DNA from: Lithospermum erythrorhizon
Taxonomy: Eukaryota > Streptophyta > Magnoliopsida > Boraginales > Boraginaceae
Direction of reading: 5' to 3'
NCBI GenBank assembly: GCA_019722365.1
Contig: JADFUC010002313.1
Span: forward strand, 558,001-622,000
Length of the DNA stretch: 64,000 nt
Part shown: one piece after another, positions 53,557 to 64,000 of the stretch
Layout: each line of letters begins with the position of its first letter
Numbering within the stretch: position 1 is the stretch's first letter
Notes under the pieces: model-generated
Seen by the model: only the letters and a program-made list of their open reading frames with translations
Database searches by the model: none
Told to the model about the DNA's origin: nothing
Position numbers and translations under genes: made by a program

Positions 53557-55078
53557 ATTTGTTGAAATATGCCTTGAATCTTTTCCATGGAAACTCCCAC
53601 ATCGAAAGTTTGGGAGAAGTGTTCTCATACTTGGCTATATAAATAAGGACTTAGTAATGATTGATAGTTAGTAGTTTTGCTAGGCAGCCCTCCAACTATT
53701 CGATATAAAATTTAACACTATCAAATAGATATAGTAGCTAGGATCTTGTGAATACAGGTCTTAAGTCTATTAATGATAATCTAAAAGGTAGATAGGATAC
53801 TCTTTATAGGAATATCGTTCTTGGATCTTGTAGGTTGTTGTTTTTGATAAACACCAATTCATATCCAGTTCTCAAATTAATGTAATCTAAACACAAAATA
53901 TAAATGTATGAATACGAGAATCCTTACATTTTGATAGGCGAATGAACCCAATCCTGCGATAGACCTGGGTATTTAAAATCCTCTCAATGCTTGTTCAACA
54001 CCGAAAAGATGTCCTCTAGATTGCACACACCCAAGAGGGAAGCTTGAACCGATGCTCGAACTTGCTAGAGTTTGAAGATGGAAATGAGGAGTGGAAAACT
54101 CTTCAATTCACTATGGAGAGGGAGCGGCTATTTGGAGGGGGGGGGGTGGAGGTTTTTATGATTCTATTTCATGAAAAAACCTAATCCCTCTTTAAATACC
54201 AAAGTCTAGAATTCATTAAGTTAAGCAACTCGTTAAAAAATGGAGTTTAAGTCGTTGACCCCATTAGGCGTTATGACTTCCTAATTAAATAATGAGTTAC
54301 TAGTAGAGACATTTATTTTTAATTAACTTAACAGTCAATTAAAATACTAACGAGTCACTATTGAATAACTTATCAAGTTATTCATCAATTTCAGTACTTA
54401 ATTGATTAAACTTGCAAAGTCTAACCAATTGTTCTTCAACCCCATATATTTGACAAATATATAAATATTAGAAATACATTTCTCAATATATATACAATCT
54501 CGTTTAATTTCATTCATGAAATATTATTCAGTATCATTGTATGTGTGCTTGACCTTCTAGGCTCGGATAATAGTAAGTTGTATAATAATAATTGACCAAT
54601 TACTGTGTATAATAATGATTAATAATTAAGATCTAACTATTCATTTCGTAACCCGCTACATTATGTGACAGCTAGTAATATACAATTACTAAGGTAAACA
54701 CTAAGTTCCGGTAATCACATTTAACCAACCCCATTAAATGAATTGATACACAATTATTATGGCAGAACCAAAAGGGAATCAATTCTCATTGATTTCCAAC
54801 GGTTATTGTGGGGAATTAAAGATAGTAGTCTTGTAATTCTATTGTAGGAATAGTATAGGTTGTAATTACATTAAATGCAGTGTAGTGATCTGCATCACGA
54901 AGACTAGAAAGTTATTCAAGTACGTAATATGTTATGTGACTGCGCCATTGGATTAGTTCTAACACATTGGTAGGATACCACGTTAAAATATCAAATCTCT
55001 TTATTTTCAATACTTTACTTAATTACTATTCTTAGAATTTGCATCATGTTAGCAAATTCGTTTTAACTGATTATAACA
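53557..55078 (+). repeat. 3' LTR of outer element, split by a solo LTR
   Basis: 53557-53838 matches the first half of the LTR at 41475 (TGCCTTGAATCTTTTCCAT, TTGGCTATATAAATAAG). 54802-55078 matches the second half (GTAGTGATCTGCATC, TACTTTACTTAATTACTATTC). Together they account for the roughly 618-bp LTR. Confidence 0.8.
53839..54801 (-). mobile_element. Solo LTR inside the outer element's 3' LTR
   Basis: 963 bp, starting TGTTTTTGAT and ending TTTCCAACG. Flanks GTTGT (53834-53838) and GTTAT (54802-54806) fit a 5-bp duplication with one change. The right half (U3) matches the LTRs of the nested copia element (TTTAATTTCAT, AGTAAGTTGTATAATAATAA, CTCATTGATTTCCAAC); the left half is clearly different. 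It contains a run of ten G (54137-54146). Confidence 0.78.
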
Positions 55079-55131
55079 TTTAGTTTTGAACTTTAGTGTT
55101 GATTTTTTTAAGTAATATATTTATGTATATA

Positions 55132-57344
55132 CTAGTAAGAAGGGACGTGCGTTGCACGTGGTAGTTTTGTTACACGTAATTGTTAGAATTATAAATATAA
55201 CATAAAATTGAATAGCTTTGTTTCACGTGATTTCATTATTATAATTGTAAAAGTTAACATAAAATTGTAGTAGAAAAATAAAATTATCGAATAAATATAC
55301 TTTTATATATTTTGAAGAGTGTCAATTTCCTCTTAAAAGATTGTCTAACTCCTCTTTATGCCTCATTTAGTGCATCCATAAGATTGTATCTCATGTATTA
55401 TGGAGATCATGTGTAGTTATACTAAACACTCCAACAAATGATATACAATATTATAAAGAGATAAGGGATCTTATTTTAAATTCTAAAACTATGAAATCTC
55501 GTAAGTCTAAATTTTCTCTGCATTTAAACTTTTATTATCTAAAGATTCAATTGTCATACTTAAATAGTCAAAATTTCTCCATACTCTATATTTTAATTCG
55601 TTAATTAAAGTTGATAATTTACTTTATTTTCGGTTTTTGTTGTTTACTAATTTTATTCTTTGTTGGTCGACATATTTTTTTCTTAGTGTACCATTCTGTT
55701 TTTTGTTATATATAGTTATTTACTCATACGAGTTTCAAATTAATAATTTGTGTCAAGAATATTAAAGCAAGTCAGTAATCTTTGGTATCTTATCTCCTAA
55801 CAATTTTATTGCCTAAATTAAGAACTATGCATAGTTAAAAAAAGAAAATATGAAATCATATCATTATTCTATTTCATCCATAATCAAAGATCAATGTGGA
55901 GATTAAGTTTTCATACCGATTTTATATTTTTCACAGTATTATTCTTCTCAATTATGTACTCAAATGTAAATTCTTTAGCTTTGTCTATTATGTTTGGTAT
56001 TTTGGATATATTATTTACGCTCTTGATAGTTTTGATTTAAGTAGTTCTCCTTATTATTTTCAATTTACTTTATCTTGTTATATTTATCTCCTAGTATTCA
56101 ATATATGGGTAAAATAAAAAAACAATATAAGCTAATAAAAGTCTAGAAAATTTAATAATATAAAACTTGTAATACATATATATAACTTGTATGTAACATG
56201 GTGTTTGAAAAAAGAGTTTTCTCAAATTATACATATATAGCATAATATAATATGAAAACTTTATACGTAATAATTGATATTATCTTTATTATTTAATTTT
56301 AATAAAAATGAACAAACCCATCCCTAGTTTAGAAGGTAGTACCTATTAATAGTTTTATAAAAGTATACAAGATGAAATATGTATAAAATATAATTAAATT
56401 ATTATAGTGAAATAAATCTAATAATAATAATTTAAAGATAGCATGAAGTTTTGAAAAATAAAATAAAATCATTATACATCAAGTCAAGTTATTATTCGTA
56501 ATTATTAATTCATATATATTAGAAATAAAATATATCTTAATAAGCAAAATTTATATGCTATTGACATAAAATGTTCAATTTTCTTGTTGATAGTCAAGTA
56601 TTAAGCCTTAACCGACAAAATTAAAAAATTATGAAGATGCGTACCACCTCGATCTACAAAATGTTCATGGATTTTTCTTTTCAATAGTTATGATTATTTA
56701 AAACTTCGACTACCAAAATTCAAAATTTATAAATACTAAATATGACGATACTTTCGTTTCTCTAAAGATCATTCAATTTCTTTTCAATAGTCAAAATAAT
56801 TTAAGCTCCTGTAAAATTGATAACATGATTACTATATACTTATTACTTTCGGTGGTCAAAATTAACAAATTATTATTAGAAAGATTATCTAGTGTTTTTG
56901 TAGTCAAATCTTTGTCATCTTAATTTATATATTAACATTGATTTGAATAACAAATTATAATATTTTAGTAAATTTACATAAATATATTAATACTTTAAAT
57001 ATTTTTCATCGTATATTAACAATATTTTCATCTTTATTTTAACCCATAATTATTTTAACATATAATACTTTGATTATTCAAGTAAAAAATAATGTGTTAA
57101 TTTTGTATCAAACTTAATAATTTTATTAAGTAAGTCTATAATTTTATACATAACTTATAATAGAGTCACTGACAAATATAATTCTGTTCATGTAGAATCT
57201 TATATTATGATTTGTATTTGTAGTCTTTTATTTTAATTAAAATTTATCAAAATACAATTATATCCTTCATTAAGGGTATTTTAGTCTGTTCAATCACGAA
57301 AAAGGGAAGAAACTCTTAAGACAACTCGTGCTTTTATATATTTA
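55132..57344 (-). mobile_element. Helitron-like element 1 of a tandem pair
   Basis: Read on the minus strand the 3' end is a hairpin ACGTGC-AAC-GCACGT, then CCCTTCTTA, then CTAG (55135-55132) followed by T. That is the Helitron 3' rule: short hairpin about 10 bases before CTRR, inserted 5' of T. The other end reads AAATATATAAAAGCACGAG on minus, like the degenerate 5' ends of plant Helitrons. About 2.2 kb, very AT-rich, no Rep/helicase coding, so non-autonomous. Confidence 0.65.
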
Positions 57345-60300
57345 CTAGTAAGAAGGGACGTGCGTTGCACAGTGTAGTTTTGTTACACGTGATTTCATTG
57401 CTATAATTATAAAATATAACATAAAATTAGATAGATTTGTTACACATGATTTCATTATTATAATTATAAAAGATAACATAAAATTGTAGTAGAAAAACAA
57501 AATTATCGAATAAATATACTTTTATATGTTTAAAGTATCAATTTTCTGCAAGATAGATGCCCTTTCCTCTTCATTGCACCTCCTTTGTTATGCCGTTATC
57601 TCATGTATTATGAAGATCGTAGTTATACTAAATACTCAATGGCATGATGTCTGATATTATTATAAAAGGAGGTGAGATCTTGGTGCAAATTTAAAACTAT
57701 GAAATAGTTATAATAAAAATATACTCTATATATTTTAAACTTTATTATCTAAAATTCAGTTATCATATAATCGTCAAAAATTTCTCCATCTTTTTGTCTT
57801 TTTATTTGTTAATTAAAGTTGATATCTTGATAAATCATCATTATTATCAAAGTCAATTTACTCTATTTTACCGGTTGTTGTTGTTTACTATTTTTATTAT
57901 TTGTTGGTCAACATATTTTTTCTTAGTGTACCCATTCTATTTTTTTATTATATATATAGTTATTCACTTTCAAGTTTCAAATTAATAATTTGTATGCTTA
58001 ACTAAAGGAATATTAATGATCGATATTATCTTTGGTATTTCTCTAATAATTTTATTGCCTAAATTAAGAACTATTATGCATAGTTAAAAATAATAATATG
58101 AAATCATATCATTTTTCAATTTTATCCAAAATTAATTATGAACACGCTCAAAGATCAATGCGGAGTTTAAGTTTTCATAATGATTTTATATTTAATCAAA
58201 AGTATTAGTCTTCTGATTATGTCTTTCCAAATGTGTATATACGGTATTTTGGATCTATTGTTTACACTCTTGATAGTTTTTTGATTTGATGATTACTCCT
58301 TATTATTTTTAATTTTACTTTATCTTGTTATATTTCTCTAATATTTAATATATGAGTAAAATAAAAAATAATGTAAGCTAATGTGATATATAGTGAAAAT
58401 TCAATAATGAAAACTTGTAATATATCTAACATATGTATATTGCGAGTATCCGCATCATTGTTTGAAATACAAAAATTTAAACAAAGAGTTTCTCAAATTA
58501 TATATATATATAGCATAATATAATATGAAAACTTTATGTAATGATTGATATTATATGTATTATTTAATTTTAATAAAATGAACAAACCTATCCCTAGTTT
58601 AGTATACACATAATAATTTTATAAAATTATCTGAATGAAATATGTATAAGAAATATAATTAAATTATTATAGTAAAGTAAATCTAGTAATAATAATTTAA
58701 AAATAACTTGAGTTTTGAAAAATAAAATAAAATCATTATACATCAAGTCAAGTTATTGATTCGTAATTGACCATTTCATATATAATGTAATTTATTGACA
58801 TAAAAATTAAAACATCATTATCTCGGTCAATAAAAAGTCTTTCTTATGTTTCGCTCATAATAGTACATGGGGAATGAGATTCTTTTCTTAGTAGTGTAAA
58901 TACACCGTTTGAGTTTAACAATGAATCACATGGTTTGAAAATAATGACATTAATAAGCTAATAAGATGATGAGAAAATTATACGCGTATGTTTCTTATTA
59001 TACTCGATATTTTCTAAATTATAATTCCAATAGTATTGTACTTTTAATGTGAACAACCTCCGTTATTTAAATATTGTCAAGTTTTGAATTTCTATTAGTT
59101 GACTTTATAAATTTGGACTCAGTACTTTTTTTTATGTCTGATTGATTGTTGTTATAATTTTTAGGAAATAGAACTATGTTGATGCATGCAATCATGATAT
59201 TTTTTTCGAGATACAAATTCTTCTTCTTGCATAGAATACTAAGATAATTATGATAAATACAAAGAACGTTTGTATATATTTCTTGTCTAATACATTATTA
59301 TCTACTAAGACAATTATGATCATCTAAGTAAATTAATGACCCGTCCTTATATCTTTGAGAAATCTAACTAAATAAATAATATATTTTTTCAACCATTTAA
59401 ATATAAAAGTTATGAATACTACATACTAAATTTATCGCTAAAAGATCGTAAATTTTTTTTTTCAATAATCAAAATTATTTAAATACAAAACTAGAAAATT
59501 TTGAAATTGAATATTATACTATCTACATCTACGAAGGTTTCTTTTAATAGTCAAAATTATTAAGAATTTAATCACTACATTATGAATACTACATACAAAA
59601 TTCATCTTTAAAAGAGCGTTCAATTTTTTTTCAATAGTCAATTTGTTTTTTAAACTCAACCAACAAAACTTAAAAATTATGAAAACTTCATAGTACCTCC
59701 ATATCTCTAAAAGATTAATTGATTTTATTTTTGAATAGTTAAAATTATTTAAAAATCAACAATCAAAATTTAAAATTTATAAATACTAAATTTCACGTCC
59801 GTCTCTAAAAAATCATTCAATTTTCTTGTTGATAGTGAAATTATTTAAAACTCGATCGATAAAACTAAAGAATTATGAAATTGCATCGCCTCCGTCTAAA
59901 ATGTTCATGGATTTTCTTTTTCAATAGTTAAAATTATTTAAAACTCAACCACCAAAATTTAAAATTTATAAATACTAAATATGACGTCGTCTCTAAAAGA
60001 TCGTTCAATTTTTTTTTCAATAGTCACAATTATTTAAAACTCCACCAACAAAATTGATAACTTATGATCACTCTATACTTATTACTTTCATGCCCAAGTG
60101 ATTTTTCAATAGTCAAAATTAACAAATTATTATTAGAGAAAAATTATATAGACTAATTTTTTAATGATCAAATTAACAAACTTTATCATCCTAATTTATA
60201 TACATAACATTGATTTGAATAACAAAATATAATAGTTTTAGTAAATTGCGTTAAATATATTAATACTTTAAATATTTTTTATCGTATATTAACAATATTT

Positions 60301-60620
60301 TCATCATATTTTTAACCTAGAATTATTCTTAACATAATACTTTTGATTATTCAAGTAAAAATAATGTGTCAATTTTGTATCAAACTTAATAATTTTATTA
60401 ATTAGAGTACTATAATTTCATACCATATATAACTTGTAATAGAGTACTTACAATAAAATAATTCTATTTGCATGTAGAGCCCTATATTATGAGATTTGTA
60501 TTTGTAGTATTTTATTTTAATTAAAATTTATCATAATACAATTATACCCTTCATTAAAATATTTTAGTCATTCGAAAAGGAGAAAGCTTTTATCTGATTA
60601 TTGATTATATATATATATAT
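57345..60620 (-). mobile_element. Helitron-like element 2 of a tandem pair
   Basis: Begins with the same CTAGTAAGAAGGGACGTGCG end as element 1, directly abutting it, with the hairpin reduced to GTGC-AAC-GCAC. Its body matches element 1 over most of its length (ATCTCATGTATTATG, TTTGTTGGTC, TATATAGCATAATATAATATG, ACATCAAGTCAAGTTATT). It is about 1 kb longer because of extra internal repeats and sequence at about 58800-60000. The right end is near the (TA)n run at 60607-60620. Confidence 0.6.
59440..60130. repeat. Degenerate ~100-150-bp repeats inside Helitron element 2
   Basis: The phrase TCAATAGT(C/T)AAAATTATTTAAA recurs, each time followed by an ACCAACAAAATT-like block, AAATTATGAATACTA-like block and GTCTCTAAAAGATC-like block. 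Fewer copies occur in element 1 at about 56580-56830. Confidence 0.7.
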
Positions 60621-61193
60621 ATTGTGAAAATATCAAAAATAATATTTCCAACTTACTTTTATTTACAATTAACAAACATAATGATTTCAATTCAAAATTA
60701 TATGTATCAATTAAGCCTACATAGTTCATTAAGTTTTTCTATTGAAAATTGAACTAAATATTTTGAGGGAAATAGAAAAAATAAAATACCTTAAAGATTA
60801 TACATTATCTTACTGTTAAGTGCTCTCCCTTTTCCTCAAATCGATAAGTTCCGATAGATGTATTACAATGACAAAAGTTGGCCATAAATTCTTAAAGTTA
60901 ATAAGAAAAAGCTAAAGTAATCAAATGAAGATTTGAACAATCATCCACATTCTACAACTTCTAATACGTACACTTTTTGAAGAGTATCAACTTTTGTGTT
61001 TAAAGGGCTGTCCACTTTCTGCATTATTAGAATTTAATTATATAACAAAGAAGAAACCATGATGGAGATTGGAGTATTTAAGTCTTCCTACTTTTGAGGG
61101 AGACTTTATATTCTGAAACGAGGTCACATGCTTGCAGATTAAATTAAGTAATACTAAGGAAATCTTTAAAAAATTTATCCCTCCAGACTTTAG
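60621..61193. other. Spacer, no gene seen
   Basis: AT-rich; no coding match and no clear repeat. Confidence 0.6.
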
Positions 61194-61683
61194 TAGAGCT
61201 GTTAACCAGTCGAGGCAGCTAGAGTCAAGAATTTTGGCTCGGCTCATTAATCAAAAGAGTCTAAGGCTCGCTCGGCTCGGCTCGTTGTTGGCATGTCAGT
61301 CGAGGCGAAATCGGCCAGAGGCTACGTCCCAGGCTGGCTTGGTGGAAATTTTAAATTTTAAAGGGATAAAGTGTAAAAATAATAGAGATAGACATTAATT
61401 GTCAATTGATAAGTGAAATTGACATTGACTACATTATAATAAAAAATTCATCATAACAACACATTGATCCTTTATAATAAGTTTGAATCATCATAAAATT
61501 ATAACAAAGCGTATTTAATATATAAAATTTCATATAACCGAGCTACCAGTCGGCTTCATTTGAGGTAGCTCGTAGAAACCAATGAACTGAAGGCCGGCTC
61601 GTAACTTGAACTGGCAGGTAGAACTTATTTATCAACTTCCCGAACCGAACCGCTTGATTGAGCTCAGATCATTAACAGCTCTA
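61194..61683. mobile_element. 490-bp element with 12-bp perfect inverted ends (hAT-like MITE)
   Basis: TAGAGCTGTTAA at 61194-61205 is the exact reverse complement of TTAACAGCTCTA at 61672-61683. Both ends are followed inward by GGCTCG/CGAGCC-rich phrases. The 8-mers outside, GACTTTAG and ACCTCTAG, match at 5 of 8 positions and could be a diverged 8-bp hAT duplication. No coding. Confidence 0.7.
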
Positions 61684-63898
61684 ACCTCTAGCTTGCATAA
61701 TAATAAGAGAATGAAGCTTATTTGATATAGAGAAAAAAAAAATTCCAATAAAGAAAAGAATAGTATCATTCAAAATCCATTTTTCCTAAGTTCCACTATT
61801 TAGTGATGGCCCGGCCCCCTAACCTTTTTATATACGACAAATTTCTTACTTATGCAAAGAGGTTTCATTAATTTGAGAGTGATGAAGAGATAATCAAACT
61901 TTTAGGGAGATGCTAAAGTGGAAACATCTTTAAGGTTTTAAAGAAGATTCTTCTTTATCTTTGTTTTCCCTAATGCATCATTTACTTCAACTTTAGTGTC
62001 TCTAATATAAGTATTTTGAATGATGCTCTCCGGATATGAGAATGTTGGTGTCTTCGAAAATGAAAATAAGTAAAAGTGATCCTTTTTGCAAAAACGCATC
62101 ATAAAAAGTAATGCTATTTTGATGGCATTTCTTAGTGAAGATTTTGCTTTTTCCTTCTAAACCAAAAAGAGTTGGTCTCACTTTACACCACTCTTACGTT
62201 ATGGATCATACCTTAATCTTACATAGTGCGTTCCAAGCAATGAATTTTTTTACATCTTAAAAATAAAATTAAACTGTACTACATACACTACTACTGTGTA
62301 ATAGTTGCATTATTGTGAAACAACTATTCCTTCCATCATGAAGCATTCACATTTTGAATTTTGTTCGTTTTAAGCTTTGGCCATTGTTTTATTTGTATTG
62401 TATAATACTTGATAAAACTATATCAATAAAATAACATTTTGAACTCTTTCGAATTGATATATTTTTTTATAAAATATTGTACAATAAATAAATATTTAAT
62501 ATCAAAGTTTGAAAATTCTGATTATAAAAATGAAACAAATCTTTAATGGGATGGAAGGGAATCAATCTAGTGGTAGACTAGAATGGGGATAAATAAATGA
62601 AAAGGTAAACAAGTGTTCTACGGGTATTTATGCAGAATGTTATTACTAATATACGATGTAAGGTTAATTGTCGATTTGGTCGTAGATAGTGAGAATGTGG
62701 TCGGGTTACAAATTATTTTTCATATAAGTTATATTATTATAATAAAATAGTTTGGAAAGTGCATTAGTATTACAATATGGTTCAAAATGGCAATATTGAA
62801 TATTCGTTTTCTCATTTAACATTTAAAATCGGAACGAATCGCATCTGCTTTTAAACATATTGCAATATTGTTATTTTAGGAAATAATAATCATGTATACT
62901 TGCATTCTTTTGAAACAATTGCTTCTCATGTATGCATCAAATCAGTGGCACCCGCCGCACGCCCACACCACTACTCCCTCCGTTTCAAGTTTACCAAAAA
63001 CATTGGCCTCCAGCATCTCAGGTAAAATATTAGTATAATGTTATTATACTTTTCTAAAAATCTTAGAATTTGTTTTCAATTTATTCTCTAAAACAATTGC
63101 TTCTCATGCATAGGATATGAATATATAATCAAACACAACTCATCGACGCGTATTAGTATATGATGTATTGGTCTTAGCTTATTGTTTAAGTATTCGACTT
63201 CATCATTAATCAATTCATTCTAGTTATATCTTTTGACGAATAAAATAAATTTGATGACCATTAAAAGCAAAAAAACAATAGCCACGGTAATATTATTTCA
63301 CTTTTGCTTTTCCTTTTCCTTTAATTAAAATCTCTATCTAACCATATTTTCATGATTACGTCCGTGTGTAAATAACAAAAGGTGTAGACAATATTCTTCC
63401 ATAATTAGTTCCATGTTAGCTTGTCCATGATCATATATCGTCTAGCAAGAAGCTAGAAATCATATGCATCTCTATCTCTATGTATGTTTTACCTTTCTAA
63501 TTTGTCATTGCAACCACCCCCGCCTCTTGTTTTTCTCCTTTTTAATTTAATATTTTGCCCAATGACTTTTAAGCTGGGGATAATTTTGGTTAGTAAATCA
63601 ATAAACGTCCCGCAAATCTATATGAACTTGAACTTGATAATGAAGTATAGGAAGAAATTAATTGGGGTTAAAAAAAGTAAAAGCTAAGTTTTATTATTAG
63701 ATGTGGAGTAATTTGTAATATTTTACCCAAAAAAAGCTTATGTTATTTATATATATAAACCGGTATATATACTAATTACACAAGAAAGCAAAGAGTGTTT
63801 AGATAATTAATTAGTGGAAAGTTACAGCATAAAATGGTAACAAAATAAATTGGAATAAGAAAACTTCTAATATACAACATGACCATTTAAAGGTTTTT
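61684..63898. other. Intergenic and probable 3' flank of the next gene
   Basis: AT-rich with a Stowaway-like terminus CTCCCTCCGTTTCAAG at about 62972 and a similar CTATTCCTTCC at about 62325. No gene seen. Confidence 0.5.
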
Positions 63899-64000
63899 TT
63901 ACTCCTCTAGTTTAAAGACAATGCACCTATCTACATTCTCAAGGAACCCACCACCACCATCATCATCAACCAACTGATTTTCCCTACTTCCATCACTATC
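63899..64000 (-). CDS. 3' end of a minus-strand gene cut by the window edge
   Basis: The minus strand is open from the window edge to a TAA at 63901-63899. The 33 codons contain an acidic/Gly tract (VDDDGGGG) and end FLENVDRCIVFKLEE. Composition is clearly more GC-rich than the flank, as in exons. I do not recognise the protein; too little is present to name a family, and chance openness of 33 codons cannot be excluded. Confidence 0.4.
   Translation of the reverse strand, partial: DSDGSRENQLVDDDGGGGFLENVDRCIVFKLEE

Larger units (their letters stand above)
41475..55078 (+). mobile_element. Outer Ty1/copia element, disrupted by three later insertions
   Basis: The 5' LTR is 41475-42092 (TATTGAAATATGCC...GATTATAACA). 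A PBS-like CGGTATGAGAGC at 42096-42107 follows, 10 of 12 matching the tRNA-iMet site TGGTATCAGAGC. A GAG-pre-integrase trace (GTLYVLQGST) is at about 43740-43775. A purine tract AAAGGTGGAATT lies directly before the 3' LTR start TGTTGAAATATGCC (about 53557), and that LTR ends at TTATAACA (55078). Flanks TATAG (41470-41474) and TTTAG (55079-55083) fit a 5-bp target duplication with one change. Most of pol is missing: only about 0.8 kb of body remains after the nested element. Confidence 0.78.

Overview
This window is nuclear DNA of a flowering plant, almost certainly a eudicot. It is AT-rich, its genes are split by GT-AG introns, and the gene families (WAVE-DAMPENED2-like, CDPK, BEL1-like homeodomain, NDR1/HIN1-like) are plant families. 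LTR retrotransposons, Helitrons and MITE-like elements fill the rest. I cannot name the species.

Layout. 1-19,400 is a gene block with three multi-exon genes, all on the minus strand. They are a TPX2-domain microtubule protein of the WVD2-like family (185-2724, 7 coding exons, 491 aa), a group-I calcium-dependent protein kinase (9573-12546, 7 exons, 572 aa), and a BLH1-type BEL1-like homeodomain transcription factor (15243-17879, 4 exons, 685 aa). The exon joins were worked out by hand and all keep frame. The first and third genes also appear to have a leader intron in the 5' UTR. A roughly 1.1-kb Helitron-like element lies between genes 1 and 2.

20-27.6 kb is a badly decayed plus-strand Ty1/copia retrotransposon. 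Gag, integrase, reverse transcriptase and RNase H traces appear in the right order but are broken everywhere. 27.6-36.3 kb is gene-poor; it holds a 133-bp hairpin MITE and small duplications. 36.5-39.3 kb has two plus-strand, single-exon NDR1/HIN1-like (LEA_2) membrane protein genes in tandem.

39.9-55.1 kb is a retrotransposon nest. An outer plus-strand copia element (41475-55078) has been hit by a solo LTR with a perfect 5-bp target duplication (42613-43576), by a roughly 8.6-kb minus-strand copia element (44189-52761), and by another solo LTR inside its own 3' LTR (53839-54801). 55.1-60.6 kb is a pair of tandem, related Helitron-like elements in minus orientation with internal degenerate repeats. 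A 490-bp element with 12-bp inverted ends follows at 61194-61683. The last 100 bases look like the 3' end of a minus-strand gene that continues beyond the window.

The protein-coding genes do not form a pathway or cluster, apart from the NHL pair. I see no previously undescribed multi-gene system. The points most worth checking are the CDPK's unusual residues (Gly at position 1 of both N-lobe EF-hands, and APD instead of APE), the layered retrotransposon nest, and the tandem Helitrons.
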